A stretch of 64,000 nt of DNA from Thermogemmatispora carboxidivorans. Its GTDB lineage: Bacteria; Chloroflexota; Ktedonobacteria; Ktedonobacterales; Ktedonobacteraceae. The stretch covers positions 2,604,001-2,668,000 of the forward strand of contig NZ_JNIM01000001.1 in assembly GCF_000702505.1 (NCBI RefSeq), written 5' to 3'. Below the pieces are notes generated by a model that did no database searches, was not told where the DNA came from, and was given only the letters and a program-made list of their open reading frames with translations. Shown here piece after piece: positions 54,167 through 63,020 of this stretch. Position 1 is the first letter of the stretch, and each line of letters opens with the position of its first letter. The position numbers and the translations under genes were made by a program.

Positions 54167-55012
54167 CTAGGCAAGAAACTCCAGGGCAACGTCCAGATTG
54201 GGAGCCGAGTGCGTCAGCGCGCCCAGGGAGATGAAGTCGACCCCCGTGGCCGCGACAGCCGCCAGGCGCTCTGGATCTGGGCCGATACCGCCCGAGGCTT
54301 CGAGGAGGATGCCAGGCGCCTCGCTCCGCACGAGGGCAACGGCCTGACGCAACTGCTCCAGCCCCATGTTGTCGAGCAGGATGACATCAGCCCCAGCCTG
54401 GACGGCGGCCTGCACCTCCCCAAGGGTCTCGCACTCGACTTCGATTTTGAGGAGATGGGGCACCTGACGACGTACCGCGTCGATGGCAGCAGTCAGGCCA
54501 CCAGCAGCCTTGATATGGTTGTCTTTGATGAGGATGCCGTCACTAAGACCGAAGCGGTGGTTGTAGCCCCCTCCCAGACGCACGGCCTCCTTTTCAAGGG
54601 ACCGCAGACCAGGGGTGGTTTTGCGCGTGTCAAGAATGCGCACGCCGGTGCCAGCCACGGCCCGCACACAGCGCGCAGTCAGGGTGGCAATGCCGGAGAG
54701 GTGGCCGAGGAAGTTGAGAGCCACACGCTCGGCACTCAGGAGGGCGCGCGCCGGCCCGCGTAGATCCGCTAACGGCTGACCGGCGGCGATCGCCTCCCCG
54801 TCTTTGACGTGGGCCTCTCCCTGGACACGCTCGTCGAGCAGGCGAAAGGCGGCCAGGGCAAGAGGGAGGCCGGCAATGACCCCCTCGCGCCGCGCCAGCA
54901 GAACAGCCCGAGCCTGGGCCTCGGCGGGCACTGTACACAGCGTGGTGAGATCGCGATAGGCTCCGTCTTCGACTAGAGCCTGTCTGATCAGGTCAAGCGG
55001 GAGTTCAGACAT
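54167..55012 (-). CDS. nadC: Nicotinate-nucleotide pyrophosphorylase (quinolinate phosphoribosyltransferase)
   Basis: Converts quinolinate and PRPP to nicotinate mononucleotide, third step of de novo NAD synthesis. The 281-residue protein has the substrate-binding segment DTRKTTPGLRSLEK and GGGYNHRFGL with the catalytic Lys in LIKDNHI, and later IEVECETLGEV and ILLDNMGLEQL. ATG 55012 (MSELPL) overlaps the end of nadB by 8 nt, so it is translationally coupled; the in-frame 55084 is less likely. Confidence 0.95.
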   Translation of the reverse strand: MSELPLDLIRQALVEDGAYRDLTTLCTVPAEAQARAVLLARREGVIAGLPLALAAFRLLDERVQGEAHVKDGEAIAAGQPLADLRGPARALLSAERVALNFLGHLSGIATLTARCVRAVAGTGVRILDTRKTTPGLRSLEKEAVRLGGGYNHRFGLSDGILIKDNHIKAAGGLTAAIDAVRRQVPHLLKIEVECETLGEVQAAVQAGADVILLDNMGLEQLRQAVALVRSEAPGILLEASGGIGPDPERLAAVAATGVDFISLGALTHSAPNLDVALEFLA

Positions 55013-56720
55013 ACGGTCTTCCTTTGTGCTGGAGAGCAACGCTGCTCGCGGCCTCGGCGCCCGGAAGAGCGGGCCGCAGGACAAGGCTCACGCCAGCCAG
55101 CGCTGGATCAGGCTGAGGATAGTCCCTACGCCAGTGGCTGCCACGACTTTCGCGTCGCGCCAGGGCGGCCTGCACGACGAGAGCAGCACTATCAAGCATG
55201 TTGGCGGCCTCTAGCCAGGTGCACGCCACGGCCTCGTGAGGGGCGCGTGGTCGGGCCGCCTCAGCAAAGCGGGTCCGCAGCCGTAGCAACTGTTGCCAGG
55301 CGGCGCGCAGTCCCTCCTCGTCGCGGCAGAGCGAGACGGAGCGCCACATCAGGTCTCGCAGCTCCTGCTGAAGCACGCGCGCCAGCTCCTCTGGCCCAAC
55401 CCAGTCCGGCGGCAGCGGCCACTGCCGGGCCTGCTCCTGGGTAGCGACGAGTGAGAGCCTTAGCTCGTGCCGCCGCCGTCCGGCAGCCCGGGGAGCCTGC
55501 TCAGAGAGCGCTCCCCGCAAGGCGGCAGCAAGACGGCGCCCAAAGACCAGTCCTTCAAGCAAGGAGTTGCTGGCGAGGCGATTGGCGCCGTGCACACCAG
55601 TACAGGCGACTTCGCCGACGGCATACAGGTGCGGCAGCGTGCTGCGCCCCTGCTGATCCACCAGAATACCGCCCATGCAGTAATGGGCCGCCGGCGCAAC
55701 GGGTAAGAGATCATGGGCCAGGTCCAGGCCGTAACGACGGCAGAGAGCGGCAATGGTCGGAAAGCGGGCATACATCCGCTCATCAGGAAGATGGGTCAGG
55801 TCGAGGTATTGGCAGTCCACCCCTTCAGCCTGCATCTCGCTGAGGATGGCCCGCGCCACCACGTCGCGCGGGGCTAGCTCGGCAAGAGGATGATAGCGCG
55901 GCATGAAGCGCTCGCCGGTATGGTTGCGCAGATAGGCCCCTTCGCCGCGGACGGCTTCCGAGATGAGATGGCTGGCCCCATTGACCTTGAGTACCGTCGG
56001 GTGGAACTGGACAAACTCAAGGTCGGCCAGAGCAGCCCCAGCCCGCCAGGCCAGGGCCAGGCCGTCAGCAGTAGCCCCAGCAGGGTTGGAGGTGTATGCC
56101 CAAAGGCTGCCCGTACCGCCACAGGCCAGCACTGTCTCGCGCGCTTCAATAACAAAGGGCTGCCCGTGCTGATCAAGGGCCTGCAGACCATAGCAGCCAG
56201 CCTCGTTAACGAGCAGGGAGCAGACAGGCGTGTCGGCATAGATGGAGATGTGGGAACAAGCCTTGAGGGCGGCCAGCAGGGCCCGCTCGATTTCGGCCCC
56301 CGTGGCGTCGCCGCCGGCGTGAAGAATGCGCCGCCGGCCATGAGCCGCTTCCTGACCCAAAAGCAGACCGTCGGCAGTCACAGCCTCAGCGCTCTCGCCA
56401 GGTGCCGCCCGATCAAAATGGACGCCCAGCTCGATGAGCCAGCGCACGGCTGTCGGCGCTTCTTCGACAAGGAGGCGTACGGCCTCCGTGTCACAGAGGC
56501 CAGCCCCCGCCGCCAGGGTGTCCGCGTAATGAAGTGCGGGACTGTCGTCCGGCCCCAGTGCCGCCGCTAGCCCCCCCTGCGCATAGCGCGTGTTGCTCTC
56601 CCCCAGCCGCCCTTTGGTAAGGAGGGCCACACGCCAGTCAGGCGGCAGGCTGAGAGCCACGGTCAGGCCGGCGATGCCAGCGCCCACAATGGCTACGTCA
56701 AATCTCTGGCAGCTCGCCAT
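55005..56720 (-). CDS. nadB: L-aspartate oxidase
   Basis: FAD enzyme oxidising aspartate to iminoaspartate, the first step of NAD synthesis. The 571-residue protein has the FAD site VAIVGAGIAGLTVAL near residue 9, the segment RYAQGGLAAALGPDDS and GGTGSLWAYTSNPAGATADG, and later GEVACTGVHGANRLASNSLLEG. AAGGGA precedes ATG 56720. It is the first gene of nadBCA; two paired palindromes upstream (56756 and 56795) suggest a repressor of NAD genes. In-frame starts up to 56783 would run into the first palindrome and are rejected. Confidence 0.95.
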   Translation of the reverse strand: MASCQRFDVAIVGAGIAGLTVALSLPPDWRVALLTKGRLGESNTRYAQGGLAAALGPDDSPALHYADTLAAGAGLCDTEAVRLLVEEAPTAVRWLIELGVHFDRAAPGESAEAVTADGLLLGQEAAHGRRRILHAGGDATGAEIERALLAALKACSHISIYADTPVCSLLVNEAGCYGLQALDQHGQPFVIEARETVLACGGTGSLWAYTSNPAGATADGLALAWRAGAALADLEFVQFHPTVLKVNGASHLISEAVRGEGAYLRNHTGERFMPRYHPLAELAPRDVVARAILSEMQAEGVDCQYLDLTHLPDERMYARFPTIAALCRRYGLDLAHDLLPVAPAAHYCMGGILVDQQGRSTLPHLYAVGEVACTGVHGANRLASNSLLEGLVFGRRLAAALRGALSEQAPRAAGRRRHELRLSLVATQEQARQWPLPPDWVGPEELARVLQQELRDLMWRSVSLCRDEEGLRAAWQQLLRLRTRFAEAARPRAPHEAVACTWLEAANMLDSAALVVQAALARRESRGSHWRRDYPQPDPALAGVSLVLRPALPGAEAASSVALQHKGRPYV

Positions 56721-56755
56721 GTTGGTCCCTTCTTGTCTCGGTCCATAGCCATTAA

Positions 56756-56772
56756 GTGTAAAATTTACACTA
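56756..56772. promoter_or_regulatory. Palindromic operator 1 upstream of nadB
   Basis: AGTGTAAAATTTACACT has perfect 8-bp arms around one central base. It shares the half-sites GTGTA-N5-TACAC with the second site and lies 36 nt upstream of the nadB start codon. Confidence 0.6.
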
Positions 56773-56794
56773 ACTGGCCTCAAAAAAGAAAAAG

Positions 56795-56811
56795 GTGTAT
56801 CAAATACACCA
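56795..56811. promoter_or_regulatory. Palindromic operator 2 upstream of nadB
   Basis: GGTGTATCAAATACACC has perfect 7-bp arms and the same GTGTA-N5-TACAC spacing as the first site, 39 nt away from start to start. Two equal sites suggest cooperative binding by a repressor of de novo NAD synthesis such as NrtR or NiaR types; which one is unknown. Confidence 0.6.
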
Positions 56812-56948
56812 ACCGTATTGCTAACAAGTATACCAGCGATCTCTCAGGAAAACAAGGGGCCGGGGAAGCGCTGCCCGGAGAGCACGAGCGCGCGTCTGAT
56901 CCCGGCCCGGCCCGTTTGTCTCTGCCTGAGCGAATCAGAGAGATGTGG

Positions 56949-57362
56949 CTACTCACCGATGACTTTCACAATGACGCGCTTATCGCGCTGGCCGTCGAAT
57001 TCGACATAAAAGAGGCGCTGCCAGGGACCGGCGTCGAAGCGTCCGCGTGTGATAGGAATCACAACCTGCAGATGCATCAAGAGGTTCTTGAGGTGAGCAT
57101 CGCCGTTATCCTCGCCGGTGCGATGGTGGTGATAGTCGGGCCGCTCGGGAGCCACCTGCTCGGCCCACTCCATGATGTCGCGCCAGAGGCCAGACTCCTC
57201 GTCCTGGATAATGACACTGGCCGTCAGGTGCATCGAAGAGACCAGGGCCAGGCCCTCCTGAATGCCACTCTCGCGAATGATGCGCTCGACCTGATCTGTG
57301 ATAGGGATGATCTCCTTGCGTTTCTTAGTATGAAAGGTGAGATAGGCTGTATGCGATTTCAT
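56949..57362 (-). CDS. YjbQ family secondary thiamine-phosphate synthase-like protein
   Basis: A 137-residue member of the UPF0047/YjbQ family, reported to have thiamine-phosphate synthase activity in some species, though its main role is unclear. The family block [16 protein letters not shown] and the metal-ligand histidines in [18 protein letters not shown] are present, then GTP-independent [19 protein letters not shown] near the end. ATG 57362 has AGGAGG just upstream; the frame is open to 57473 but that part is non-coding in character. Confidence 0.9.
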   Translation of the reverse strand: MKSHTAYLTFHTKKRKEIIPITDQVERIIRESGIQEGLALVSSMHLTASVIIQDEESGLWRDIMEWAEQVAPERPDYHHHRTGEDNGDAHLKNLLMHLQVVIPITRGRFDAGPWQRLFYVEFDGQRDKRVIVKVIGE

Positions 57363-57580
57363 AGCAACCTCCTGCGGTAGGATCTTCTCGGGACCCCGCC
57401 ATCTGGCTCGTAGCGCAGGTCCAGCTAGAGAGGGTTTCCGTTCAAGTATAGTGCCGGCTCCGGCACTGGACAATCCAGGCAGGCATTCGGGCCAGGCTCT
57501 TCCTTTTGGGGTCTGAAATATGGTACGCTCTGAAACAAGGTGGTTCAGCTCTTCAGCAGCGGCAACAGCGAGGACATCTC

Positions 57581-58840
57581 ATGCAGCAGAGCAGACGCGG
57601 CGTGCTGACCGGCCTCTTGCTTATCGCCCTGGCCATTGTGCTGGCCCTCTTGATGGGTGCGGCGCGTGCGCACGCTCCCCTTGGCTTTCTGTGGTCTGGC
57701 AACAATGTGGCACTCCAACAACAGGGACAGGGAACGCCGCAGACGCTCCACTTGCTCAATGGCCGGCTAGCCTCTCTCGGCTGGATTGTTGGGCGCGACT
57801 GCCAGCGTGGCATCCAGGCCTATCTGCAGACTGCCGACATCAATCCCGATGCAGCCCTGGTCGGCAGCGGCTGGGTCAATCCCTTGACGGGGCAGCTGAT
57901 GGACGGGGAGAGCAATAACTGCCAGCCAGGCACGCTCAGCATGGAGAGCGTAGTCCGCCTGATCCATAGCAAGGGAGGCAAAGCCTACCTGACGGTCACA
58001 ATGGAGACCGACGCTAACGGCTGGACGGCGCAGCAGCAGTCGGATTACATCAAAGCAGCCATCAAGCAGCCGGCCTATATTCAGGCGATCGTCAATGTCG
58101 TCAAGCAGGGCAGCTACGACGGGGTCATTATGGACCTGGAGGGAGCGGACCGCACCTATCCCCAGATCCAGCAGCTCTTCGCCGACTACAACCGCCTGGT
58201 CTGGAAAGCCATGCAGGCCCTCGACAAGCCCTACGGCATCGCCCTCATTCATAAGGTGGCCGACCAGGACGACTACTACAATCTGAACGGCTTTGAGGAC
58301 TGGTCGCTGCTCGGACGCTGCGCCGACTTTATCGTCATCATGTCCCTGGATCAGTCCTATTTCACCCCGGGGCCAACAGTGAGCGTGCCCTGGCTGAAAC
58401 AGATCCTGGCCTATGCCCTCAAGACCATGCCCCAGATGCTGCCTCGCACCATCTGGGAGTTTCCCCTTTATGGAGCGCGCTGGCATCAGGCCGCCGACGG
58501 GCACTGGATCTTTGACGGAGGGGTTAACTACGCCGATGCGGTGGCCCTGGTCAAGAGCATTCCCGCCGCCCAGATCGACCAGGAGGCCAGCAACCTGAAC
58601 GACCCCTACGCCGCCCACCTGGTCTACACGGACAGCAGCGGGGTCAGGCATGCCGTCTGGTACCATACCGCCGAGAACCTGCTGCGGATCATTCGCGAGT
58701 TTCGCGACCTGCTGAAGCAGACGCCGCAGTTCAGCAGCGCTCAGGCATATTTGCAGATCGCCGTCTGGTACCGGGCCACCTGGGAGCCAGGTACGCTCTG
58801 GCGCGCGCTGCTGCCAGTGCTTCCCAATGCCGCTGCCTAG
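57581..58840 (+). CDS. Exported GH18-like (YaaH/chitinase-fold) protein
   Basis: A 419-residue protein with an N-terminal signal or membrane anchor (residues about 6-28, GVLTGLLLIALAIVLALLMG). The body has a glycoside hydrolase 18-like barrel: YLTVTMETDANGW, then YDGVIMDLEGADR at 179-191, where catalytic Glu187 and Asp185 are kept but the middle Asp of DxxDxDxE is Ile. This layout is like spore or cell-wall hydrolases of the YaaH group. The C-terminal 100 residues are helical. ATG 57581 has GAGGA upstream; 57506 is a weak alternative. Confidence 0.75.
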   Translation: MQQSRRGVLTGLLLIALAIVLALLMGAARAHAPLGFLWSGNNVALQQQGQGTPQTLHLLNGRLASLGWIVGRDCQRGIQAYLQTADINPDAALVGSGWVNPLTGQLMDGESNNCQPGTLSMESVVRLIHSKGGKAYLTVTMETDANGWTAQQQSDYIKAAIKQPAYIQAIVNVVKQGSYDGVIMDLEGADRTYPQIQQLFADYNRLVWKAMQALDKPYGIALIHKVADQDDYYNLNGFEDWSLLGRCADFIVIMSLDQSYFTPGPTVSVPWLKQILAYALKTMPQMLPRTIWEFPLYGARWHQAADGHWIFDGGVNYADAVALVKSIPAAQIDQEASNLNDPYAAHLVYTDSSGVRHAVWYHTAENLLRIIREFRDLLKQTPQFSSAQAYLQIAVWYRATWEPGTLWRALLPVLPNAAA

Positions 58841-58942
58841 ACCTGGCGTCCCGTCCGTCGCTGGACAGTAAAGCTCTGGCCCGGGCATACTTTCCGTCCC
58901 TGGTAATCTGCGGCAGACAGCAGGAAGCCAGGCTGGCCAGCC

Positions 58943-59587
58943 TCACTCTTCCAGTCCAGGAACCAGACGACGCGTGCCCTCCACCAGGATACGCAGCACC
59001 AGCTCACTCATCTCCCCTGCCGTCAGTTTCCCCTCTTCACGCTTGCTCCACTGGGCGGCACAGCCAAAGATGGCCCAGCTCATGACCTCTGCCAATGTCT
59101 CCAGAGGCACCGGGCGCGACGACCATCGATGAGCTGAGCTACTCGCTGGAGCTTGTCGCAGCCACTGAAGCAAGATGCGCGCTAGCTCTTGCTGGACCGC
59201 CCGCTCCATCAGGGGATCAAACTGCCCTCCCGCCGGTGAGCAGTACTCATGCAACCCGCCAAGGAACTCAAAGACAGCGCTGATGAGCAGGCGCAGACTC
59301 TCCAGCTGCCAGCCTGGGGTAGCTGGCAGCTTGCTGGTAACAGCCTCCAGAAAGCGTTCGTGGATCACCGCATCAGCCAGGGCATATTTGTCGCCAAAAT
59401 GGGCGTAAAATGTAGTACGATTAACAGTTGCCCTCTCAGCTATATCCTGAATACTGATATCGGCGAAGCTCTTCTCTTGCAAGAGTTCTAGCAGCGCTTG
59501 CTGCAGCAACCGCCGGGTACGGCGGACGCGCGGATCAACGTGCCCACCTGCTGATTCTCCCAAGGGCTGCCCTTCCGCTGTGCTCAT
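58943..59587 (-). CDS. TetR/AcrR family transcriptional regulator
   Basis: A 214-residue regulator. An N-terminal helix-turn-helix (ADISIQDIAERATVNRTTFYAHFGDKYALADAV, in two helices) is followed by a helical ligand domain typical of TetR proteins. GAGGA lies 8 nt before ATG 59587. It is divergent from a DoxX gene, and the 240-nt gap contains two copies of the palindrome TTGCYTAGRCAA, so it probably controls both genes. Ligand unknown. Confidence 0.9.
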   Translation of the reverse strand: MSTAEGQPLGESAGGHVDPRVRRTRRLLQQALLELLQEKSFADISIQDIAERATVNRTTFYAHFGDKYALADAVIHERFLEAVTSKLPATPGWQLESLRLLISAVFEFLGGLHEYCSPAGGQFDPLMERAVQQELARILLQWLRQAPASSSAHRWSSRPVPLETLAEVMSWAIFGCAAQWSKREEGKLTAGEMSELVLRILVEGTRRLVPGLEE

Positions 59588-59689
59588 AACTGTTCCTCAC
59601 AGCCTCCTATGTGGACTAACTCGACGCTCGGCGCCCAACTGCCCCAAGTCGCTGTGATCACGACTTTGCCAACAGAGGGCAGCCTCCTG

Positions 59690-59701
59690 TTGCCTAGACA
59701 A
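59690..59701. promoter_or_regulatory. TetR operator candidate 1
   Basis: TTGCCTAGACAA, the core of a longer palindrome CTGTTGCCTAGACAACAG (59687-59704). It matches the second site with two substitutions that preserve the dyad. Confidence 0.55.
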
Positions 59702-59766
59702 CAGAGAGGCTAGATTGTCTCTTGCCCTGCAGTTCCAGAGCACAGTAGTATGATAAGCAACATCTA

Positions 59767-59778
59767 TTGCTTAGGCAA
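59767..59778. promoter_or_regulatory. TetR operator candidate 2
   Basis: TTGCTTAGGCAA, the core of the palindrome CTATTGCTTAGGCAATAG (59764-59781). It is 77 nt from site 1 and 49 nt before the DoxX start. A degenerate third copy, TTGTTTAAGACAA, lies at 59803-59815 next to the Shine-Dalgarno. Confidence 0.55.
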
Positions 59779-59827
59779 TAGCCGATGCTTTCAAGATAGC
59801 TGTTGTTTAAGACAAGGAGGGAGAACA

Positions 59828-60202
59828 TTGAGCAACTGGCTTCTCTGGATCGTGCAGAGTCTGCTAGCCCTCTCCTTTCTGGCGGCGGGAGTCATGAAGA
59901 GTGTTCGCCCACTAGAGCAACTCAAGCAGAGCATGGCCTGGGTAGGCAGGGTGCCACCAATGCTGGTGCGCTTTATCGGTATCTGCGAGCTTCTGGGGGC
60001 CATAGGGCTTGTCCTCCCGCTGGCTACCGGCATTCTCCCCGGGCTGACGGTGGCCGCTGCCAGTGGTCTGGCCCTCATCATGATCTTTGCCGCCATTTTC
60101 CACGCCAGGCAAGGCGAATATCGCGAGATTGGCCTCAACTTGATCTTGCTTCTGCTGGCGCTAGTTGTCGCTATCGGGCGACTGCCAAGTGCTCATTTCT
60201 AA
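59828..60202 (+). CDS. DoxX family membrane protein
   Basis: A 124-residue membrane protein of the DoxX family with four hydrophobic helices (WLLWIVQSLLALSFLAAG first). Family members include thiosulfate:quinone oxidoreductase subunits and proteins of unknown role in stress. The TTG start at 59828 is chosen because AAGGAGG lies just upstream (59815-59821) and the longer frame to 59750 adds a Cys-rich non-coding leader. It is probably repressed by the divergent TetR protein. Confidence 0.85.
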   Translation: MSNWLLWIVQSLLALSFLAAGVMKSVRPLEQLKQSMAWVGRVPPMLVRFIGICELLGAIGLVLPLATGILPGLTVAAASGLALIMIFAAIFHARQGEYREIGLNLILLLLALVVAIGRLPSAHF

Positions 60203-60245
60203 AAACGCTGCCGGTCCTCTTTGTGGGGATAGCGTAATGAGCAAG

Positions 60246-60282
60246 AAGGAGCCTCCTCAACTCAAGAGCGATGAGGCTCCTT
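60246..60282. terminator. Bidirectional hairpin between DoxX and GH35 genes
   Basis: AAGGAGCCTC (60246-60255) pairs perfectly with GAGGCTCCTT (60273-60282) across a 17-nt loop. The two flanking genes are convergent. The flanking A and T residues fit weak termination on both strands. Confidence 0.6.
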
Positions 60283-60347
60283 CCAGGCAAGGAAGTAATG
60301 CCAAGCGGTCGGGCAGAGGGAAGAAACCGGCGCTGGGCCAGAGCCTC

Positions 60348-62750
60348 TCAGCAATGTTGCTCGAGCTGGACGCTATACTCTGGCACCAGGCGGATGGCCC
60401 GCAGCGTCACCGGCAAGGTACCATCGCTGGCAGGCGCTGGCAGCCGCTCCCTGGAGAAGTAGCGCAGCACCGGTGCATCAGCCCGTAAAGGAGTAAAACG
60501 CAGGATCAGCTCCAGTTCCTGCCCAGGCTGCAGAAAGCGCTTCAGCCCGATCACCCACGGCTGATCAGAGCCGAAGTAATCGGCTACCAGCTGCCCATCG
60601 AGGAAAGCCTGTCCTACATCGGCCACACAATCCACCTGCAGAAAGAGATCGTGCACTCCTTCCAGGGCCTCCGCTGCCAGCCGCAGGCGCACCACCTGCG
60701 GCTCGGGCTGCTCCAGCGACCAGCGCGCCGCCCAGGGAGCACACTGAAGACGATAGCGCCAGAACAAGCCTTGCTGGCCGCTTTCTTCCAGAGAGCCAGA
60801 GATCACCATCGAGGCGGGCAGAGGCGGATAGCTCAGCACCTCAAGCTGTGGCTCGCCCTGCCAGCAGATTCTCAGTCCCTCCTCATCAGCATCTACCCAG
60901 GCAGCGTCTTTGCTCCCAGTAAGCAGCAGGTACTCATCGCCGGCCAGCGGCACCTTCCAGCAGCGCAGGGCCTGCTCTTGAGACAAGACGAGCAATTCCA
61001 CAGTCTCACCGGCCATGCTGGTCATCTCCAAATGCGTTCCCAGACCCGGCTCCGGCCAGGCGTAGAGCGTCTCTTGCTCTTCCACTATCCTGCCGCCCTG
61101 GAGCGTCAAAGTGCGGCACCCCTCGCGCGCCAGAGCAAACTCGGTTTGGAGTCCCTCGGGAGCAAAAAAGACCATCCTTGTCCGTCCAGCGGTGCGCAGG
61201 ACCGTCAGCGGCTGGGCCGTCGCATAGCGCAGGCGCAAGCCAGAACCAAGCTCCAGCCCGACAGGCAAGATTGCGCTCAGGCCACGACGCAGCGTCAGAC
61301 CGCCCGCGCGCGGCACGCGCAGCCTTCCCTCTGGCAGCAGCAGCTCCAGGCTGATCCCTTCCAGATCCTGGCCCCCGGCATGATCCTGATAGGTATTGAC
61401 AAAGAGAAAGCCCTGACCCTGTTGAGCACGCGCCGCATAGCGCAGTACCCCAGTCATCTGCGGCTTCACGGCAGCGGCCCCCGGAGGTAGCACCACCGGC
61501 AGCGGAGCCAGCTGGCTGCCGAACTCTTCCAGGAAGAGGTGCAATAGACGCAGATGATGATAGGAAGGATGGAGCTGGCCATACTCCCCCAGAGGGGCCT
61601 GGAAATCATAAGAGAGACGTGGCACCGTAAACTCGTTGAAGAAGCCGTGGCGACCGACCGGATTCGAGCCACCGTGGTACATGTAATAACCCAGCCAGTT
61701 GCAGCCGCTGCCCAGAGCCACCACGGCCAGGGCCTGCGTGCACTCAGGCGGCACCTGGGGACGATGGAGATAGGTCATCTGGATGCCGGACCCCAGCTCG
61801 CAGTAGACATACGGATAGCGATCGACAGGATAGCGGAAAGCCCCGGCTTGCCACCACTCGTTTTCAGGCTGCTGGGGCGAGCGAAAGAGAAATTCGCGGC
61901 TGGGCGAGGGTTCAAAGGCGGGATCAGGCTCCCAAGGGGTAAAGGGATAGGCGGCATGCATGGGCAAAAAGCCCTCCGCAGGCACGGCAGCCCCTCCCCA
62001 GGCCGTGCAGGTGTAGAGTGGCGCCACCAGACCAACCTCGTTGGCTAATACCCGCAGGCGCTCCAGGTGGGCCGGCCCGTCGTCGCCTCGCGGCACCCAC
62101 TCGCTGCCGGGCCGAAAGGTCAGCTCCCAGGGTGCCCCAGCATGCATATACTCGTTCTCTAGCTGCACGCCGAGAATCGGTCCCCCGTCCTGAAAAAAGA
62201 AGCCTCGCACCTGACGCGCAATCTCGGCAAAGTAGCGACGCACATAGAATAAATAGCGCTCATCGTTCGAGCGCACGGCTACCGCCCGCCCGTAGAGCCA
62301 GTCGGGCAAGCCACCATTGCGGCACTCGCCATGCACAAATGGCCCCACACGCAGCAGGATCTCCAGCCCTATCTCTCCGCAGAGCTGCACAAAGGCGCGC
62401 AGATCGCGATTCTCCGACCAATCAAAGCGGCCCTCTTCTTCCTCAACGTGAATCCAGAAGACATAGATTGAGACCAGCGTCAGGCCACCGGCACGCATCT
62501 TCTGCAGCGCTTCACGCCAGTAGCGGCGCGGATAGCGCGAGGGATGGAACTCGCCCATGATGGGAATCCAAGGCTGCCCGTTGCGGAGCAAATAGCTCGG
62601 CGTCAGCGCCAGCGTCTCCCCCTGCGGCGAGCGCGCCAGGAGCCGCGGCTCCGGCAGCCCCCCCTCCGCCTCCTCCGCAGCGCGCAGATCGAGTCGATAG
62701 TAGGAACGATCATCAGCAGGTAGATGTGGCTGCAACGATGTGGCGGACAA
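60348..62750 (-). CDS. Beta-galactosidase, glycoside hydrolase family 35
   Basis: An 800-residue GH35 enzyme that hydrolyses beta-galactosides. The N-terminal barrel opens with IMGEFHPSRYPRRYW, then GLTLVSIYVFWIHVEEEEG. The acid/base Glu is in GVQLENEY and the nucleophile Glu in VYCELGSG. Later beta domains (about 400-800) are typical. No signal peptide is visible, so it is probably cytoplasmic. The TTG start at 62750 has AGGAGG 10 nt upstream. The LacI gene lies 270 nt upstream on the same strand, so sugar-inducible expression is likely. Confidence 0.92.
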   Translation of the reverse strand: MSATSLQPHLPADDRSYYRLDLRAAEEAEGGLPEPRLLARSPQGETLALTPSYLLRNGQPWIPIMGEFHPSRYPRRYWREALQKMRAGGLTLVSIYVFWIHVEEEEGRFDWSENRDLRAFVQLCGEIGLEILLRVGPFVHGECRNGGLPDWLYGRAVAVRSNDERYLFYVRRYFAEIARQVRGFFFQDGGPILGVQLENEYMHAGAPWELTFRPGSEWVPRGDDGPAHLERLRVLANEVGLVAPLYTCTAWGGAAVPAEGFLPMHAAYPFTPWEPDPAFEPSPSREFLFRSPQQPENEWWQAGAFRYPVDRYPYVYCELGSGIQMTYLHRPQVPPECTQALAVVALGSGCNWLGYYMYHGGSNPVGRHGFFNEFTVPRLSYDFQAPLGEYGQLHPSYHHLRLLHLFLEEFGSQLAPLPVVLPPGAAAVKPQMTGVLRYAARAQQGQGFLFVNTYQDHAGGQDLEGISLELLLPEGRLRVPRAGGLTLRRGLSAILPVGLELGSGLRLRYATAQPLTVLRTAGRTRMVFFAPEGLQTEFALAREGCRTLTLQGGRIVEEQETLYAWPEPGLGTHLEMTSMAGETVELLVLSQEQALRCWKVPLAGDEYLLLTGSKDAAWVDADEEGLRICWQGEPQLEVLSYPPLPASMVISGSLEESGQQGLFWRYRLQCAPWAARWSLEQPEPQVVRLRLAAEALEGVHDLFLQVDCVADVGQAFLDGQLVADYFGSDQPWVIGLKRFLQPGQELELILRFTPLRADAPVLRYFSRERLPAPASDGTLPVTLRAIRLVPEYSVQLEQHC

Positions 62751-63020
62751 TGGGCTTCTTCCTCCTGCTCTTCTCTCTTACAGAATCGCTTGCTCGACTT
62801 CGCCGATCGCTCAGACCCTGGCGCTATCAGCGCAGGAACAAGGGCGCCTTTTTATCAGGTTGAACTGTTGTCAGGAACTATCGTTGTCCGAGAGACAGCC
62901 AGCACCAGGACAGCGACCACAGGCATGGGTAGAGGCGCCAGAGGTCTGAGCGGAGTTGGCCAACGTGACGATAGGTTGGTTGGACGCGGACAGAGTGCCG
63001 GTCAGGACGCCCGGTCAGGG

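Noticed and set aside
57767-58888. 373-codon minus-strand open frame opposite the GH18-like gene
   Set aside because: It is a shadow of a clear exported protein gene; no recognisable protein or start.
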